Part shown: positions 27,001 to 34,952 of the stretch, piece after piece
How positions within the stretch are numbered: position 1 is the first letter of the stretch
Layout: the number at the start of each line of letters is the position of its first letter
Assembly: GCF_017301635.1 (NCBI RefSeq)
Contig: NZ_CP071091.1
Coordinates: forward strand, 4,538,001-4,602,000
Length of the DNA: 64,000 nucleotides
Source: Myxococcus landrumus
GTDB lineage: Bacteria; Myxococcota; Myxococcia; Myxococcales; Myxococcaceae
Direction: 5' to 3'
The notes under the pieces: generated by a model
Seen by the model: the letters and a program-made list of their open reading frames with translations, nothing else
The model's database searches: none
What the model was told of the DNA's origin: nothing
Program-made: the position numbers and the translations under genes

Positions 27001-27975
27001 GGTCAGCCGCACGGTGACCGTGCCCGCCTCCAACCACAGCACGGTGGAGACCTGCTCCACGTACTGCGTGCTGGCCGGACGGAAGTGCCCCACCTGCGTC
27101 CCGTTGACGGCGATGACGAGGTCCTTGGCCGGAGGCTGCGTCGGGTCGGTTCCCCGGAGCGCCGCCTTCAGGCGGAAGCGGTGGTAGCCGCGCGGCACCG
27201 CCACATTGATGGAGGCCGAGGAAGCCCCCTGGAGGAACAGCACCTGTCCTCCCTCCGGCGCCACGGGATTTCCGACGGTGAAGGCCGTGGCATTGCGGCT
27301 CAATCCGGCCCCCGGCTCGAAGGTCCAGGGCCCTCCGGCGGGCGCATAGGCATAGCCCGGGGAGGCGGGCAGCGCGGGGGACTCGAAGCCCGAGAGCGCG
27401 ACGTCCCGCACGCGCGTCACGCTGAAGTCATCCACGAAAGCGGTGCTGTCAGTCCCCTGGGGATTGAGCCCGTGCAGGGCGACGGTATGCGCACCGGACG
27501 CCAGGTAGAGGGGCGCCGAGGTGAAGCGCTGATACGTGGCCCCCGTGGGGGTGAAGGACTGGCGTGGGCTGCCGTCGACCCGCAGCTCCAGTTGCTGGGT
27601 GCTGGGGAGGTTGCCCCGCTGCGCCGCCATGAAGCTGAAGACATACGAGCCCGCGGGCAGGCTCCATGTCTGGGAAGCGGAGGCCACGCCCTGGAGGAAG
27701 AGCACCTGGGCGCCTTGAGGAGCCACCGGGTTGCCCGAGGTGAAGGCCGTGTTGTTGCGCGAGAAGCCCGCGCCATTCACAAACGTCCAGCCCGACCCCG
27801 CTGGCGCGGTTTGATATCCGGGCGAGGCTGGAAGCGCGGGTGTCTCGAAAGAGCCATTGGGGAGGCCAGAGACCGCGGACGACGCGGAGCTTCGACTGAC
27901 GGCCCCCGCATCCCCCGGAGACGACACCACCGCCACGGCGAGGAGGGAAACCCAACCCGACATGAATGTCTTCAT
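24055..27975 (-). CDS. Large secreted G8-domain/right-handed beta-helix protein (CEMIP/TMEM2-like)
   Basis: The 1306-aa product has a signal peptide (GWVSLLAVAVVSSPGDAGA). Two copies of a ~165-residue carbohydrate-binding-like sandwich follow (residues ~37-190 and 195-345), each with SFETPALPASPGY or GFESPALPASPGY, GNPVAP-x-GxQVLFLQG and VDD-FS/LRLE. Next is a G8-type region (HDWKDPLVWGGTVPGPSDDATVVLG, near 347), then a long right-handed beta-helix with repeated short strands (VENNFFYDHIGHGVFLEDG; IFRNNILVDNVWNSM). A C-terminal linker (DTDGDQVTDAVEISRSRHPFDASD) resembles a calcium-binding thrombospondin type 3-like repeat and leads into a final binding sandwich. In animals the G8/beta-helix combination occurs in hyaluronan-degrading proteins, so a polysaccharide-active or adhesive role is plausible but unproven. 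Confidence 0.85.
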   Translation of the reverse strand: MKTFMSGWVSLLAVAVVSSPGDAGAVSRSSASSAVSGLPNGSFETPALPASPGYQTAPAGSGWTFVNGAGFSRNNTAFTSGNPVAPQGAQVLFLQGVASASQTWSLPAGSYVFSFMAAQRGNLPSTQQLELRVDGSPRQSFTPTGATYQRFTSAPLYLASGAHTVALHGLNPQGTDSTAFVDDFSVTRVRDVALSGFESPALPASPGYAYAPAGGPWTFEPGAGLSRNATAFTVGNPVAPEGGQVLFLQGASSASINVAVPRGYHRFRLKAALRGTDPTQPPAKDLVIAVNGTQVGHFRPASTQYVEQVSTVLWLEAGTVTVRLTGVDTGPGDHTGLVDDLRLESVHDWKDPLVWGGTVPGPSDDATVVLGSAVCIDGVLNPRSITVMGELLGVQNRNVDVTTQYVMVMGVGSLLELGQERTPYPSKATFTLNATDTQLDLMGMGNNFLGAMGSGTLHLHGEERVSWTRLSQNVAAGATDIYLAQPVNWRAGDSIVVVSSHLDWNEAEQRTIATVHPGGTRVTLSSALSFAHSGVVKTFSSPTRSWTADLRAEVGLLTHNIVVKGHATLANASGFGGHIMVMDKSRAYVSGVELANMGQKAKLGRYPFHWHMLAELGEGQYFRSSSVHHSYNRAITIHGTESTRVENNFFYDHIGHGVFLEDGSERFNVIKGNVTLLTRRPKPLEAVTPSDHELDVIQNRTPASYWITNPENTFEDNVAAGTQGTGFWFAFPTKPMGASENHPRFKDLKPDSRPLISFKGNSAHSTMSGFDIYDRLTPGHSIQPNWGWNDDSPHLIENSTWYANALGIYTGIGVGGPTDNLIFRNNILVDNVWNSMLASYSVIEQSVFVADSGANLLPGGIERFAYRVYDGAGQVRDSHFLGWDAPNANLLLNTGAAVKHPNHLFTNNTVSPAGPPRISLENFDIPPTKTTGVGDPGHPRYWSIAVRDTTGGITGKPNTTIVSSQPFMRVGDEYRPAHWTNTYRSDHRFVMSRLTYLEDFPDTPNIACTREKAGTPTAHVFYIDNDGYREWHQLPFIVNEGFEYTYAYQSLPPGKQVTMTMEDASVGDFYVARFKDFGKLGNLRFFSNQASFTPHTSLPNLRAATSSGYYVQPGGDVYVKAVATGKTQGYILYWDTPFAVPPLDTDGDQVTDAVEISRSRHPFDASDLLAGFDTAGDFEDWTVFANVAGQGVAGGVLTGTSTGNGDAMVVNSAYHFAASRVPTIQLRMKATQGTGVQLFFATDTQPGFSAARVANGWYTGGGAYQVVTLDMAAVPGWSGTITDLRLDPVSGAGIQFDIDSIRGPGL

Positions 27976-28024
27976 GCCCCCATCTTGCGCGCCGGGTGCG
28001 GGCGAACGTCAATGACACATCAAG

Positions 28025-29743
28025 TCACCCGGGCTGGAGGAATTTTCCATCCACCAGATGGTCAATCACTTCCCTTGCGGAATGCGGGTCCAACCGCACC
28101 TTGGCACCCAACTGAGTCACCGCGCTGGACACCGTGGTGGGTCGCTCGAAGGTGCTGAGCGCGGCCAGGAGGATGGCGCCGTCCTCGCCTTGCACGAGGG
28201 CCGGGTCGGAGAACTTGCGAGGTTGGAGCGTCGGCGCGCAGCTCAAGGTGATGCCGTCGACGGAGCGCACGACGGTCACCTCTTCCCCCGAGACGCGCGC
28301 GGGCGCGCGGTGGCTGCCCAGCCAGTCCCCCAGGGTGAAGCGGCGCGCGGGAGAGGCGGTGTTCACCAGCCGGGTGCGGCCGTTGACGCTCACATTCCGC
28401 CGGGCGTCGCGGTGCTTCCAGGCCATGGCATCCACCTGGTCGGAGGTGCGCTGCACCGCGGCCTCCAGCTTCGTGTCCTTGAAGCGAATCATCGGCACCG
28501 ACACGTCCCCGGGCTCACGCTGCTCGAAGTAGTCGAGGAACTCGGTGAAGGTCTTCGCCTCGCTCACCATGTCGAAGCGCGCGGGGTGTTCGGTGACGAG
28601 CGCGCCTGGCTGCGCTTCCAGCCGCTGATAGCCAATCACGCAGTCGAGGTCGATGATGCGCTCCACCAGCTTCACCTCCTCGGCGAGCGTGGCCTGGCTG
28701 GCGAAGGGCAGTCCTCCGATGCCGGAGATTTCAACGGCCAGGTTCGGGTGGCGGCGGCTGCCTTCAATGAGTTCGATGAGCTCCGAGTCCTTCGCGCAGG
28801 GCTTGAGCAGGCCGCGCTTCATCTGCTCCAGGCGCTGCTGCTCCGAGAAGCAGCCGATGTCCACCACCATGTAGACGCGCTCGAAGGTGCGGGCCAGCGC
28901 GTCGACCAGCTCGATGCGAGGCACGCCCCAGAGGAAGTACGTGCAGCAGTGGCGCGACAGGTCCACGCCAGCCCAGGTGCTCCCGAGGAACTCCGCCGAG
29001 CTGCCCGCGAAGTCGTAGCGCATCTGCCACGTGCGGGAGGCAATCTCCTGGTGGTCGCGGCGCACGCTCTCCTCGGCCCGCAGGAAGGGCTTCGCGCGTC
29101 CGAAGGCGGCCTTCTGGTTGCCACGGGCTCCGCCGCAATACAGGCAGTTCTCCCCGCAGCCCTTGCCCGGCGCGACCCAGCCCGAGAAGGAGTTCAAGTC
29201 CAACTGGCTCAGGAAGAGCTCGTTGAAGTGTGAGTAGTAGACGTCCTCGCTGTTGGTCGCGCCCTGCACGTAGCCCAGGGGCAGCCGGGTGGGCTTTCCA
29301 TCCGGGGTCCGCGTCACGCAGTTGGGCGGCGCGGGGTTGCCCTGGCAGATGGACAGGAGCGGCACCTCGCCATCGCCCAGGACGACATGGTCGAGGCAGT
29401 CATAGGCGCTCAGCTCCCGCCACCAGTACGACGCGGAGTTGCCGCCGACGACGATGCGAATCGACGGGTCAATCTTCCGCAGCGTCCGGGCGATGAGCAG
29501 CGCGCGGTCCACGTGGTGGAACCACTTGAGGCTGATGCCCACCAGCTTCGGGCGCACGCGGCGGACCAGGCCCTCGAACGAGCGCACGACCTCCGCGGGC
29601 GTCTCATCTCCGTCCCAGAGGCGGACGAAGGCCTCGATGCCTCCTCGGCGCAGGTAGCTCGCCAGGTAGAGGATACCGCACGTGGCCTCCCCCGTTCCGG
29701 CACCGACGAGAAGCACTGGCGAGAGGACACGACCACCACCCAT
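28025..29743 (-). CDS. Radical SAM protein with an N-terminal B12-binding-like domain
   Basis: ATG 29743 is preferred; the frame is open further upstream but only through low-complexity sequence. The 572-aa product has a Rossmann-like N-terminal domain (VLLVGAGTGEATCGILYLASYLRRGG... RIVVGGNSASYWW... VVLGDGEVPLL) typical of cobalamin-binding radical SAM proteins, but I see no DxHxxG motif. The cluster motif is C196-x3-C200-x2-C203 (KGCGENCLYCGG). The C-terminal ~120 residues look like a winged-helix or PqqD-like module (VRSVDGITLSCAP...AREVIDHLVDGKFLQPG). Such proteins do anaerobic radical chemistry or modify peptides and lipids. No precursor peptide is obvious nearby. It is divergent from the five-gene operon beginning at 30034. 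Confidence 0.87.
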   Translation of the reverse strand: MGGGRVLSPVLLVGAGTGEATCGILYLASYLRRGGIEAFVRLWDGDETPAEVVRSFEGLVRRVRPKLVGISLKWFHHVDRALLIARTLRKIDPSIRIVVGGNSASYWWRELSAYDCLDHVVLGDGEVPLLSICQGNPAPPNCVTRTPDGKPTRLPLGYVQGATNSEDVYYSHFNELFLSQLDLNSFSGWVAPGKGCGENCLYCGGARGNQKAAFGRAKPFLRAEESVRRDHQEIASRTWQMRYDFAGSSAEFLGSTWAGVDLSRHCCTYFLWGVPRIELVDALARTFERVYMVVDIGCFSEQQRLEQMKRGLLKPCAKDSELIELIEGSRRHPNLAVEISGIGGLPFASQATLAEEVKLVERIIDLDCVIGYQRLEAQPGALVTEHPARFDMVSEAKTFTEFLDYFEQREPGDVSVPMIRFKDTKLEAAVQRTSDQVDAMAWKHRDARRNVSVNGRTRLVNTASPARRFTLGDWLGSHRAPARVSGEEVTVVRSVDGITLSCAPTLQPRKFSDPALVQGEDGAILLAALSTFERPTTVSSAVTQLGAKVRLDPHSAREVIDHLVDGKFLQPG

Positions 29744-30033
29744 GGACTGAACACCGACCTTTCCGAGGCGCCCACACAGTAGACGATTCGCGGCCTCGAG
29801 GACGCAATGGGTTGAGGGCCTTGGCCAGGGCCCGCCTGCCTCCTGCCGGGGCAGGCACCGAAGCCCCCTTCGCTGGATATCCCCGCCCCCACGCACCACC
29901 GAAGCGCGCTTCGCGCCCGGTCTCCTCTCGCCCAGAGGGGAACACGGGGTCCTCGGGGTTGGCACACGCGCTGCTACTGCCCGTCACAACCGGCGGTCAC
30001 GCGGCCGGGGCCCATCACACGAGGACCAAACCC

Positions 30034-30663
30034 ATGCATGACGTGGATCGCACCTACCAGGAGCAGGAAGACGAGTCGTTCGAGTTCGAGTTCAACGCCG
30101 AGGAGGAATGGGGGGAGGTGTTCAACGAGAGCGAGCTGAATGAGCTCGCCATGGAGTTGTTGGAGGTCGGCAACGACCAGGAGCTCGAGCAGTTCCTGGG
30201 CAACCTCATCAAGAAGGCCGGCTCGGCCATCCGCAAGGTGGTGTCCAGCCCCACGGGGCAGGCGCTGGGCGCGAAGCTCAAGAGCCTGGCCAAGCAGGGC
30301 CTCGTCGCCGGAGGCCGCGCGGTCGGCAACATGGTGCTCCCGGGCCTCGGCGGCGCCGTCGGCGGCAAGCTGGGCCAGCGCGTGGGTCAGGCCTTCGGGT
30401 TGGAGTTGGAGGGGCTGAGCCAGGAGGACCGCGAGTTCGAGGTGGCCAAGCAGTTCGTGCGCCTCGCCGGCAATGCCTCTCGCGCGGCGCTCTCCGCGGG
30501 GGAAGGTGCCTCGCCGCAGCAGGCGGTGGGTAGCGCCATGCAGCAGGCCATCCAGCGCTATGCCCCCGGGCTCGCGGGCGCCGCCACGCCTCCGCGCGCG
30601 GGGACGGCGACCAGCGGCCGCTGGGTGCGCAAGGGCAACAAGATCATCCTCCACGGAGTCTAG
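30034..30663 (+). CDS. Acidic-N-terminus, glycine-rich amphipathic protein (first gene of a five-gene operon)
   Basis: ATG 30034 has GAGG about 10 nt upstream. The 209-aa product has a very acidic first 40 residues (EQEDESFEFEFNAEEEW), a helical NELAMELLEVGNDQELEQFLGNLIKKAGSAIRKVV stretch, then a Gly/Ala-rich hydrophobic segment (LGGAVGGKLGQRVGQAFG) that could insert in or associate with a membrane, and a C-terminal SGRWVRKGNKIILHGV tail. Proteins with this DQELEQFLGNL pattern are scattered in proteobacterial operons as I recall, but I know no assigned function. The stop is 6 nt before the metalloprotease gene, and the two are surely co-transcribed. Confidence 0.75.
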   Translation: MHDVDRTYQEQEDESFEFEFNAEEEWGEVFNESELNELAMELLEVGNDQELEQFLGNLIKKAGSAIRKVVSSPTGQALGAKLKSLAKQGLVAGGRAVGNMVLPGLGGAVGGKLGQRVGQAFGLELEGLSQEDREFEVAKQFVRLAGNASRAALSAGEGASPQQAVGSAMQQAIQRYAPGLAGAATPPRAGTATSGRWVRKGNKIILHGV

Positions 30664-30669
30664 CCCGCC

Positions 30670-32013
30670 ATGGCCGCCAGCTCCTTCGCCTCCTGGATGT
30701 TGTCCCAGGAGGCTCGCGCCCTGCTCACCCGGCTGGAGCGCATCAAGTCCTTCGCCATGTCGGAGACCATGGTGCCCGCCGCCACGCTCTCCATGGAGGC
30801 CCAGGCCGCGGTGGAGCGCTACCTGGTCCAGGGGCGCCGGGAGCTGCGGACCCAACTCCACCAGTACATCACCTGGGTGGAAGGCCCGACAGGCCGCTGG
30901 GCTCCACCCGAGGAGGCCCAGCGGCGCTTCACCTTCCTGCGACTGCGCTTCAACGTGGTGCTGTCGCACTTCGACATCTTCAGCGAGGCGCTGAGCCAGC
31001 GCAGCGAGGCGGAGAGCGGCGTGTGGCTGGCGGGGCTGGACGTGCTCTCGCGCGACGCGCTGGAGCTGCCCGGCTACTACGACGTCCCGCCCGTCATCTG
31101 CTACCTGGCCCGAGGCCCCGGCGCCGCCATCCGGCGCGCTCGCACCCGACTGCCCGGCGGTGGAGCCAACCCCGCAGCCCTCATCCGCATCCCTCGCGAG
31201 CGGATGATTGGCAGCAGCCTCGCCTCCTCGCTCTTCCACGAGGTGGGGCATCAGGGCGCGGCCCTGCTCGACCTGGTCGCGTCGATGCGCACGGCGTTGC
31301 GCGGACTGACGCACGACACGCCCGAGGAGACGTCTGCCTTTGGCCTGTGGGAGCGGTGGATTTCGGAGGTCATCGCGGATGTCTGGTCGATGGCCCGCGT
31401 GGGTGTCACGTCCACGGTGGGGCTGATGGGCGTGGTGAGCCTGCCCAGGCCGTTCGTGTTCCGGCTCAACACGGAGGATCCGCACCCCGTCCCGTGGATT
31501 CGCGTGAAGCTGAGCTGCGAGCTGGGCGCGCAATTGTTTCCCCACCCGCAGTGGGCGCGGCTGGCCCGGCTGTGGGAGGAGTTCTATCCCGTGCGCGGGG
31601 CACCCGAGCGCTCGCGTGAGACGCTGGCGCTGCTCGAGGCCAGCCTGCCTCGCTTCGTGCGGTTCCTCCTGGAGCACCGCCCTCTCGCCCTGCGAGGCCA
31701 CACGCTCGCGGAGGTCTTGAAGACACAGGAGCGGCAGCCGGCGCGGCTCGGCGCGCTCTACCGGCAGTGGCGCCGCAAGCGCTCCGGCATCCAGGAGTCG
31801 CCGCCGTCGTTGGTGTTCGCGGTCATCGGACAGGCCAGGGCCGATGGCGTCCTCTCCCCCGAAGAGGAGAGCGAAGTCCTGGCCGGGCTTCTCAAATACT
31901 GGGCGCTGCGCAGCACGCTCGACGCGTCCGAGACCTGCGCCTCGCTCTCCAAGTCACGGGCTCTCGCGTCGGCGCTCCAGGCGCCCGCGCTGCCGCGCAA
32001 CTCCGTCATCTAG
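30670..32013 (+). CDS. HExxH zinc metalloprotease (gluzincin-like)
   Basis: The 447-aa product carries the zinc motif H190-E191-V-G-H194 in SSLFHEVGHQGA. Forty residues later E233-x3-D237 (WISEVIADVW) matches the third-ligand helix of gluzincins, such as the ExxxD helix of thermolysin. There is no signal peptide. The N-terminal 180 residues are helical, and a C-terminal helical domain follows (IGQARADGVLSPEEESEVLAGLLKYW, a TerB-like turn). It likely cleaves a protein substrate, perhaps a partner in this operon; that is inference. It lies 6 nt after the acidic/glycine-rich gene and 15 nt before the Ig-like gene. Confidence 0.82.
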   Translation: MAASSFASWMLSQEARALLTRLERIKSFAMSETMVPAATLSMEAQAAVERYLVQGRRELRTQLHQYITWVEGPTGRWAPPEEAQRRFTFLRLRFNVVLSHFDIFSEALSQRSEAESGVWLAGLDVLSRDALELPGYYDVPPVICYLARGPGAAIRRARTRLPGGGANPAALIRIPRERMIGSSLASSLFHEVGHQGAALLDLVASMRTALRGLTHDTPEETSAFGLWERWISEVIADVWSMARVGVTSTVGLMGVVSLPRPFVFRLNTEDPHPVPWIRVKLSCELGAQLFPHPQWARLARLWEEFYPVRGAPERSRETLALLEASLPRFVRFLLEHRPLALRGHTLAEVLKTQERQPARLGALYRQWRRKRSGIQESPPSLVFAVIGQARADGVLSPEEESEVLAGLLKYWALRSTLDASETCASLSKSRALASALQAPALPRNSVI

Positions 32014-32028
32014 CTTTGGAGGAAGAAC

Positions 32029-33846
32029 ATGCCTCGCGTCACACTCGTCGTCTCTCGCACCACCGTCACTCCAGGACCGTCCGGCGCCCAGGTGACGCTC
32101 ACCGCCACCGCGGACACCCCCAACCCCGAGGCCGCGCATCGGGTCTACGAATGGAGCGTGGACGAAGGCACCGTCACGCCCCGCCAGGTCCAGCTCCGAG
32201 GCACCGACGTCGAAGCCTCCACGACCTGGACGCTGCCACCCATGGCGCAGGAGCGCGAGCTCACCGTGCGCGTCACGCTGCGCGAGTACGCCCGCGACCT
32301 CAACGAGGACCCCGTGTCCATCGCGGAGGCCAAGCAGCGGGTGCTCGCGCTCGCCGGAGGAGTCCCCGATGTCCGGCAGGTGGTCCGCGAGGCCATCAAC
32401 GAGCTCAAGCCGCTCGCGCTGAACGACGGCTCCGACAACTTCGTCCGAGTCGGGTTGCAGCGCACGCAGCACCCGTACACCACCGACGCCATTCTCTGGA
32501 TGGTCATCCGGAAGACGTCCAACAACCTGTCCTTCACCCACTACAGCGACTTCGTCGACAAGAGGCTCTTCGAATCCCCGGGCTCCACGTCGAGCTCCAC
32601 GACTCCGTCCGCGCACCGCCCTCGGCTCTCCGGGGTGGACATCTTCCGGAAGCTGCGTGCGTTGACGGAGAGCTTCCTCGTGCTGAACACCGGGGTGCTG
32701 GTGAAGTTCGATGAGCTGCTCAAGAGCCTGAACAAGGACGAGGAGAGCGGGCGGCTGGGACGGCCGTTGCCCGGTGACAAGGAGTTCCCCACCCTCTGGT
32801 CTGACTACCTGGTGAACGTGAATGGGAGCACGGAGGAGGCGCTGCCGTACCTGGCGCTCATCCGCAACAAGTTCCCCGAGCTGCCGTTCATCGTGCCGGC
32901 GAACCTGACCGATGACGACGTCTCGAACTGCTACGACGCCCTCCAGAAGAAGCTGAGCCAGCCGCTCCTCTTGGAGCTCATCTGGAACTACTGGCACGAG
33001 GAGGGAATGCTGGTCCAGGCGGTGAACGCCATCAGCCAGCGCTTCCAGAACGTGCGCGGTCCGGGCCTGAGAGACCCGCTGGCGAACATGGAGATCGACC
33101 CGCTGCGGCCGCTCAACAGCGTGCTGTGGGGGTACTTCCAGGACGAGCAGCGCCGCCTGAGCGTCGTGCGCCGCGCGTATGAGTACGACCACGAATACGG
33201 CATCACGCTGCACGGCAAGGCGGTGGCGGGGATTCGCACGGCGGACCGGCGCTCCAAGTTCCTGGAGGCCTTCCACAACCTGCTCCACCTGTGCGTGCAG
33301 TTCTTCCGCAAGGACGACGACACCACGGTGGTGTCGGACGGCTTCCCCGTGCTCAACGCGCTCAAGGAGACGCACTACCTGCTGGCGCAGGGAGCCCACA
33401 ACCAGTTCGGGGACCTGCCGTCGACGGCGCGGCAGGAGATGCTCATCCAGCAGTGGCTGCTGGCGCGCCCGGAGATGCGTGAGTTCCTCGGCGGCCGGGT
33501 GATGGTCCCCTACCCCGAGCCGTGGATGGACCGGGTGGATGCGATGAAGACGCTCCAGGGCTGGACGGACATCAGCTCCGTGCACTTCCACGAGCTGGGG
33601 GTCTTCGGCGAGCAGGTGCTGCTCTCGGTGCGCTACGGCGGCTGGAGCATCTCCACCGACCCGGCCCAGGCCGCGAACTGGGCGCGCTACTGGCGGCCGG
33701 AGATTCAAGGCTACATCCACGCGTATCGGGCCGTGACGGGGGTGGACCTCACGGCGGAGCTCACCGACCCGCAGCGGCTGTCCGAGCGCGATGTGCCGCC
33801 CTCGGTCCACCTGCGCAACCGGCTCGCGAGTCAGCGCCGGCGGTAG
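32029..33846 (+). CDS. 605-aa protein with N-terminal Ig-like domain, function unknown
   Basis: GGAGG lies 6 nt upstream of ATG 32029. Residues 1-90 form an Ig/PKD-like beta sandwich (VTLVVSRTTVTPGPSGAQVTLTATADT...YEWSVDEGTVTP...TTWTLPP). The remaining ~500 residues are mainly helical and unfamiliar, with acidic and aromatic clusters (LELIWNYWHEEGMLVQAVNAI; AYEYDHEYGITLHG; LLHLCVQFFRKDDD). There is no signal peptide. It is the third gene of the operon, 15 nt after the metalloprotease gene and 14 nt before the PLP enzyme gene. I do not recognise the family. A structural or recognition role is possible. Confidence 0.75.
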   Translation: MPRVTLVVSRTTVTPGPSGAQVTLTATADTPNPEAAHRVYEWSVDEGTVTPRQVQLRGTDVEASTTWTLPPMAQERELTVRVTLREYARDLNEDPVSIAEAKQRVLALAGGVPDVRQVVREAINELKPLALNDGSDNFVRVGLQRTQHPYTTDAILWMVIRKTSNNLSFTHYSDFVDKRLFESPGSTSSSTTPSAHRPRLSGVDIFRKLRALTESFLVLNTGVLVKFDELLKSLNKDEESGRLGRPLPGDKEFPTLWSDYLVNVNGSTEEALPYLALIRNKFPELPFIVPANLTDDDVSNCYDALQKKLSQPLLLELIWNYWHEEGMLVQAVNAISQRFQNVRGPGLRDPLANMEIDPLRPLNSVLWGYFQDEQRRLSVVRRAYEYDHEYGITLHGKAVAGIRTADRRSKFLEAFHNLLHLCVQFFRKDDDTTVVSDGFPVLNALKETHYLLAQGAHNQFGDLPSTARQEMLIQQWLLARPEMREFLGGRVMVPYPEPWMDRVDAMKTLQGWTDISSVHFHELGVFGEQVLLSVRYGGWSISTDPAQAANWARYWRPEIQGYIHAYRAVTGVDLTAELTDPQRLSERDVPPSVHLRNRLASQRRR

Positions 33847-33860
33847 GGAGCTCGACGCCC

Positions 33861-34952
33861 GTGCTCGACTTCACCTCCGCGCTCTACCTGGGGCTGGTGC
33901 ATGCCAGCCGGACGCTCGAGCCCTGGGAGCAGCTCACGTTGGGAGCGCCCGCCGTCCTCGAGGAGCCCGCCTCCGTGGCCAGGACGGAGCGCGACCTGGC
34001 GGAGCTGGTGGGCTGTGAACGCGCGCTGCTCTCCCGGTCCACGCTGCATGTGTTCTGGGATGTGTTCAGCGGGCTGGAGGGGCGCCGCGTCTCCTTGTTC
34101 TGGGACGACGGCGCCTATCCGATAGCGAAGTGGGGCATCGAGACCATGGCCGCGCGAGGGGTGCCCGCGCGCGGGTTCCACCACCACTCCCCCGAGAGCC
34201 TGGCACGGAGAATCCTCGCGTCGGACGCGGGTCGCCTGCCGGTGGTGGTCTGTGATGGGTGGTGTCCGGGATGCGGCGAGCTGGCGCCGCTCGATGCATA
34301 CCTGGGCCTGGTCCGAGCGCACGGGGGGCTGCTCATCGTCGATGACTCCCAGGCCGTGGGCGTGCTGGGGCGCCGGCACCGAGGGTTGCCACTGGGTGTT
34401 GGCGGAGGGGGCTCGCTGCGGTGGGAAGGGCTTCAAGGCCCGGACCTCTTGTGGTGTGGCTCCCTGGCCAAGGCGTTGGGTGTGCCCATGGCGGCCGTGG
34501 CGGGTGATGCCCGGGTGCTGGCGCGAATCGAGGCCCGCGGCGAGACGCGAGTGCATTGCAGTCCGCCGTCGGTCGCGGACCTCCATGCCGCGCAACGGGC
34601 CCTCGGCATCAATCACCGGGAGGGCGACGCGCTTCGCCGCGCGCTGGCCCTGCGCGTGGCGCACTTCCGCGAGCGGCTGCGGATGGCGGGGCTGAGCGCC
34701 ACGGGAGGGCAGTTCCCCGTGCAACGGGTTCAGTTGCCCTCGGGCGTGGACGCGCGCCGGGTCCATGAGCGGCTGCGCCACAAGGGCGTTCGCACCGTGC
34801 TTCAGCGCTCGCGCTGTGGGCCGGACGTTTCGGTGAGCTTCATCCTCACCACCCGGCACGGCGCGCCGGAGCTGACCCAAGCCGTGGACCTCCTCGCCGA
34901 GGCGCTCCACGACGAACACCCCGAGAGGACACGTCATGAACGAGTGGCATGA
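33861..34952 (+). CDS. PLP-dependent enzyme of the 8-amino-7-oxononanoate synthase-like (alpha-oxoamine synthase) family
   Basis: GTG 33861 (GGGAG upstream) gives 363 aa. The fold-type I motifs are visible: D161/D162 in LLIVDDSQAVGVLG (cofactor Asp) and K204 in CGSLAKALGVPMAAVAG (Schiff-base Lys). Family members condense an amino acid with an acyl-CoA or acyl-carrier thioester with loss of CO2. At 363 aa it is a little shorter than typical (~385-400). The usual DEAHSxG histidine is Gln here (DDSQAVG), as in some amino-acid/acyl transferases and ligases. In an operon with a protease and proteins of unknown function, it may make or modify a small signal or lipid. It overlaps the next gene by 17 nt. 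Confidence 0.82.
   Translation: MLDFTSALYLGLVHASRTLEPWEQLTLGAPAVLEEPASVARTERDLAELVGCERALLSRSTLHVFWDVFSGLEGRRVSLFWDDGAYPIAKWGIETMAARGVPARGFHHHSPESLARRILASDAGRLPVVVCDGWCPGCGELAPLDAYLGLVRAHGGLLIVDDSQAVGVLGRRHRGLPLGVGGGGSLRWEGLQGPDLLWCGSLAKALGVPMAAVAGDARVLARIEARGETRVHCSPPSVADLHAAQRALGINHREGDALRRALALRVAHFRERLRMAGLSATGGQFPVQRVQLPSGVDARRVHERLRHKGVRTVLQRSRCGPDVSVSFILTTRHGAPELTQAVDLLAEALHDEHPERTRHERVA

Noticed and set aside
24331..28158. Long plus-strand open frames through the G8/beta-helix gene
   Set aside because: They are antisense to a protein with recognisable secretion signal and domains and have no motif or ribosome site.
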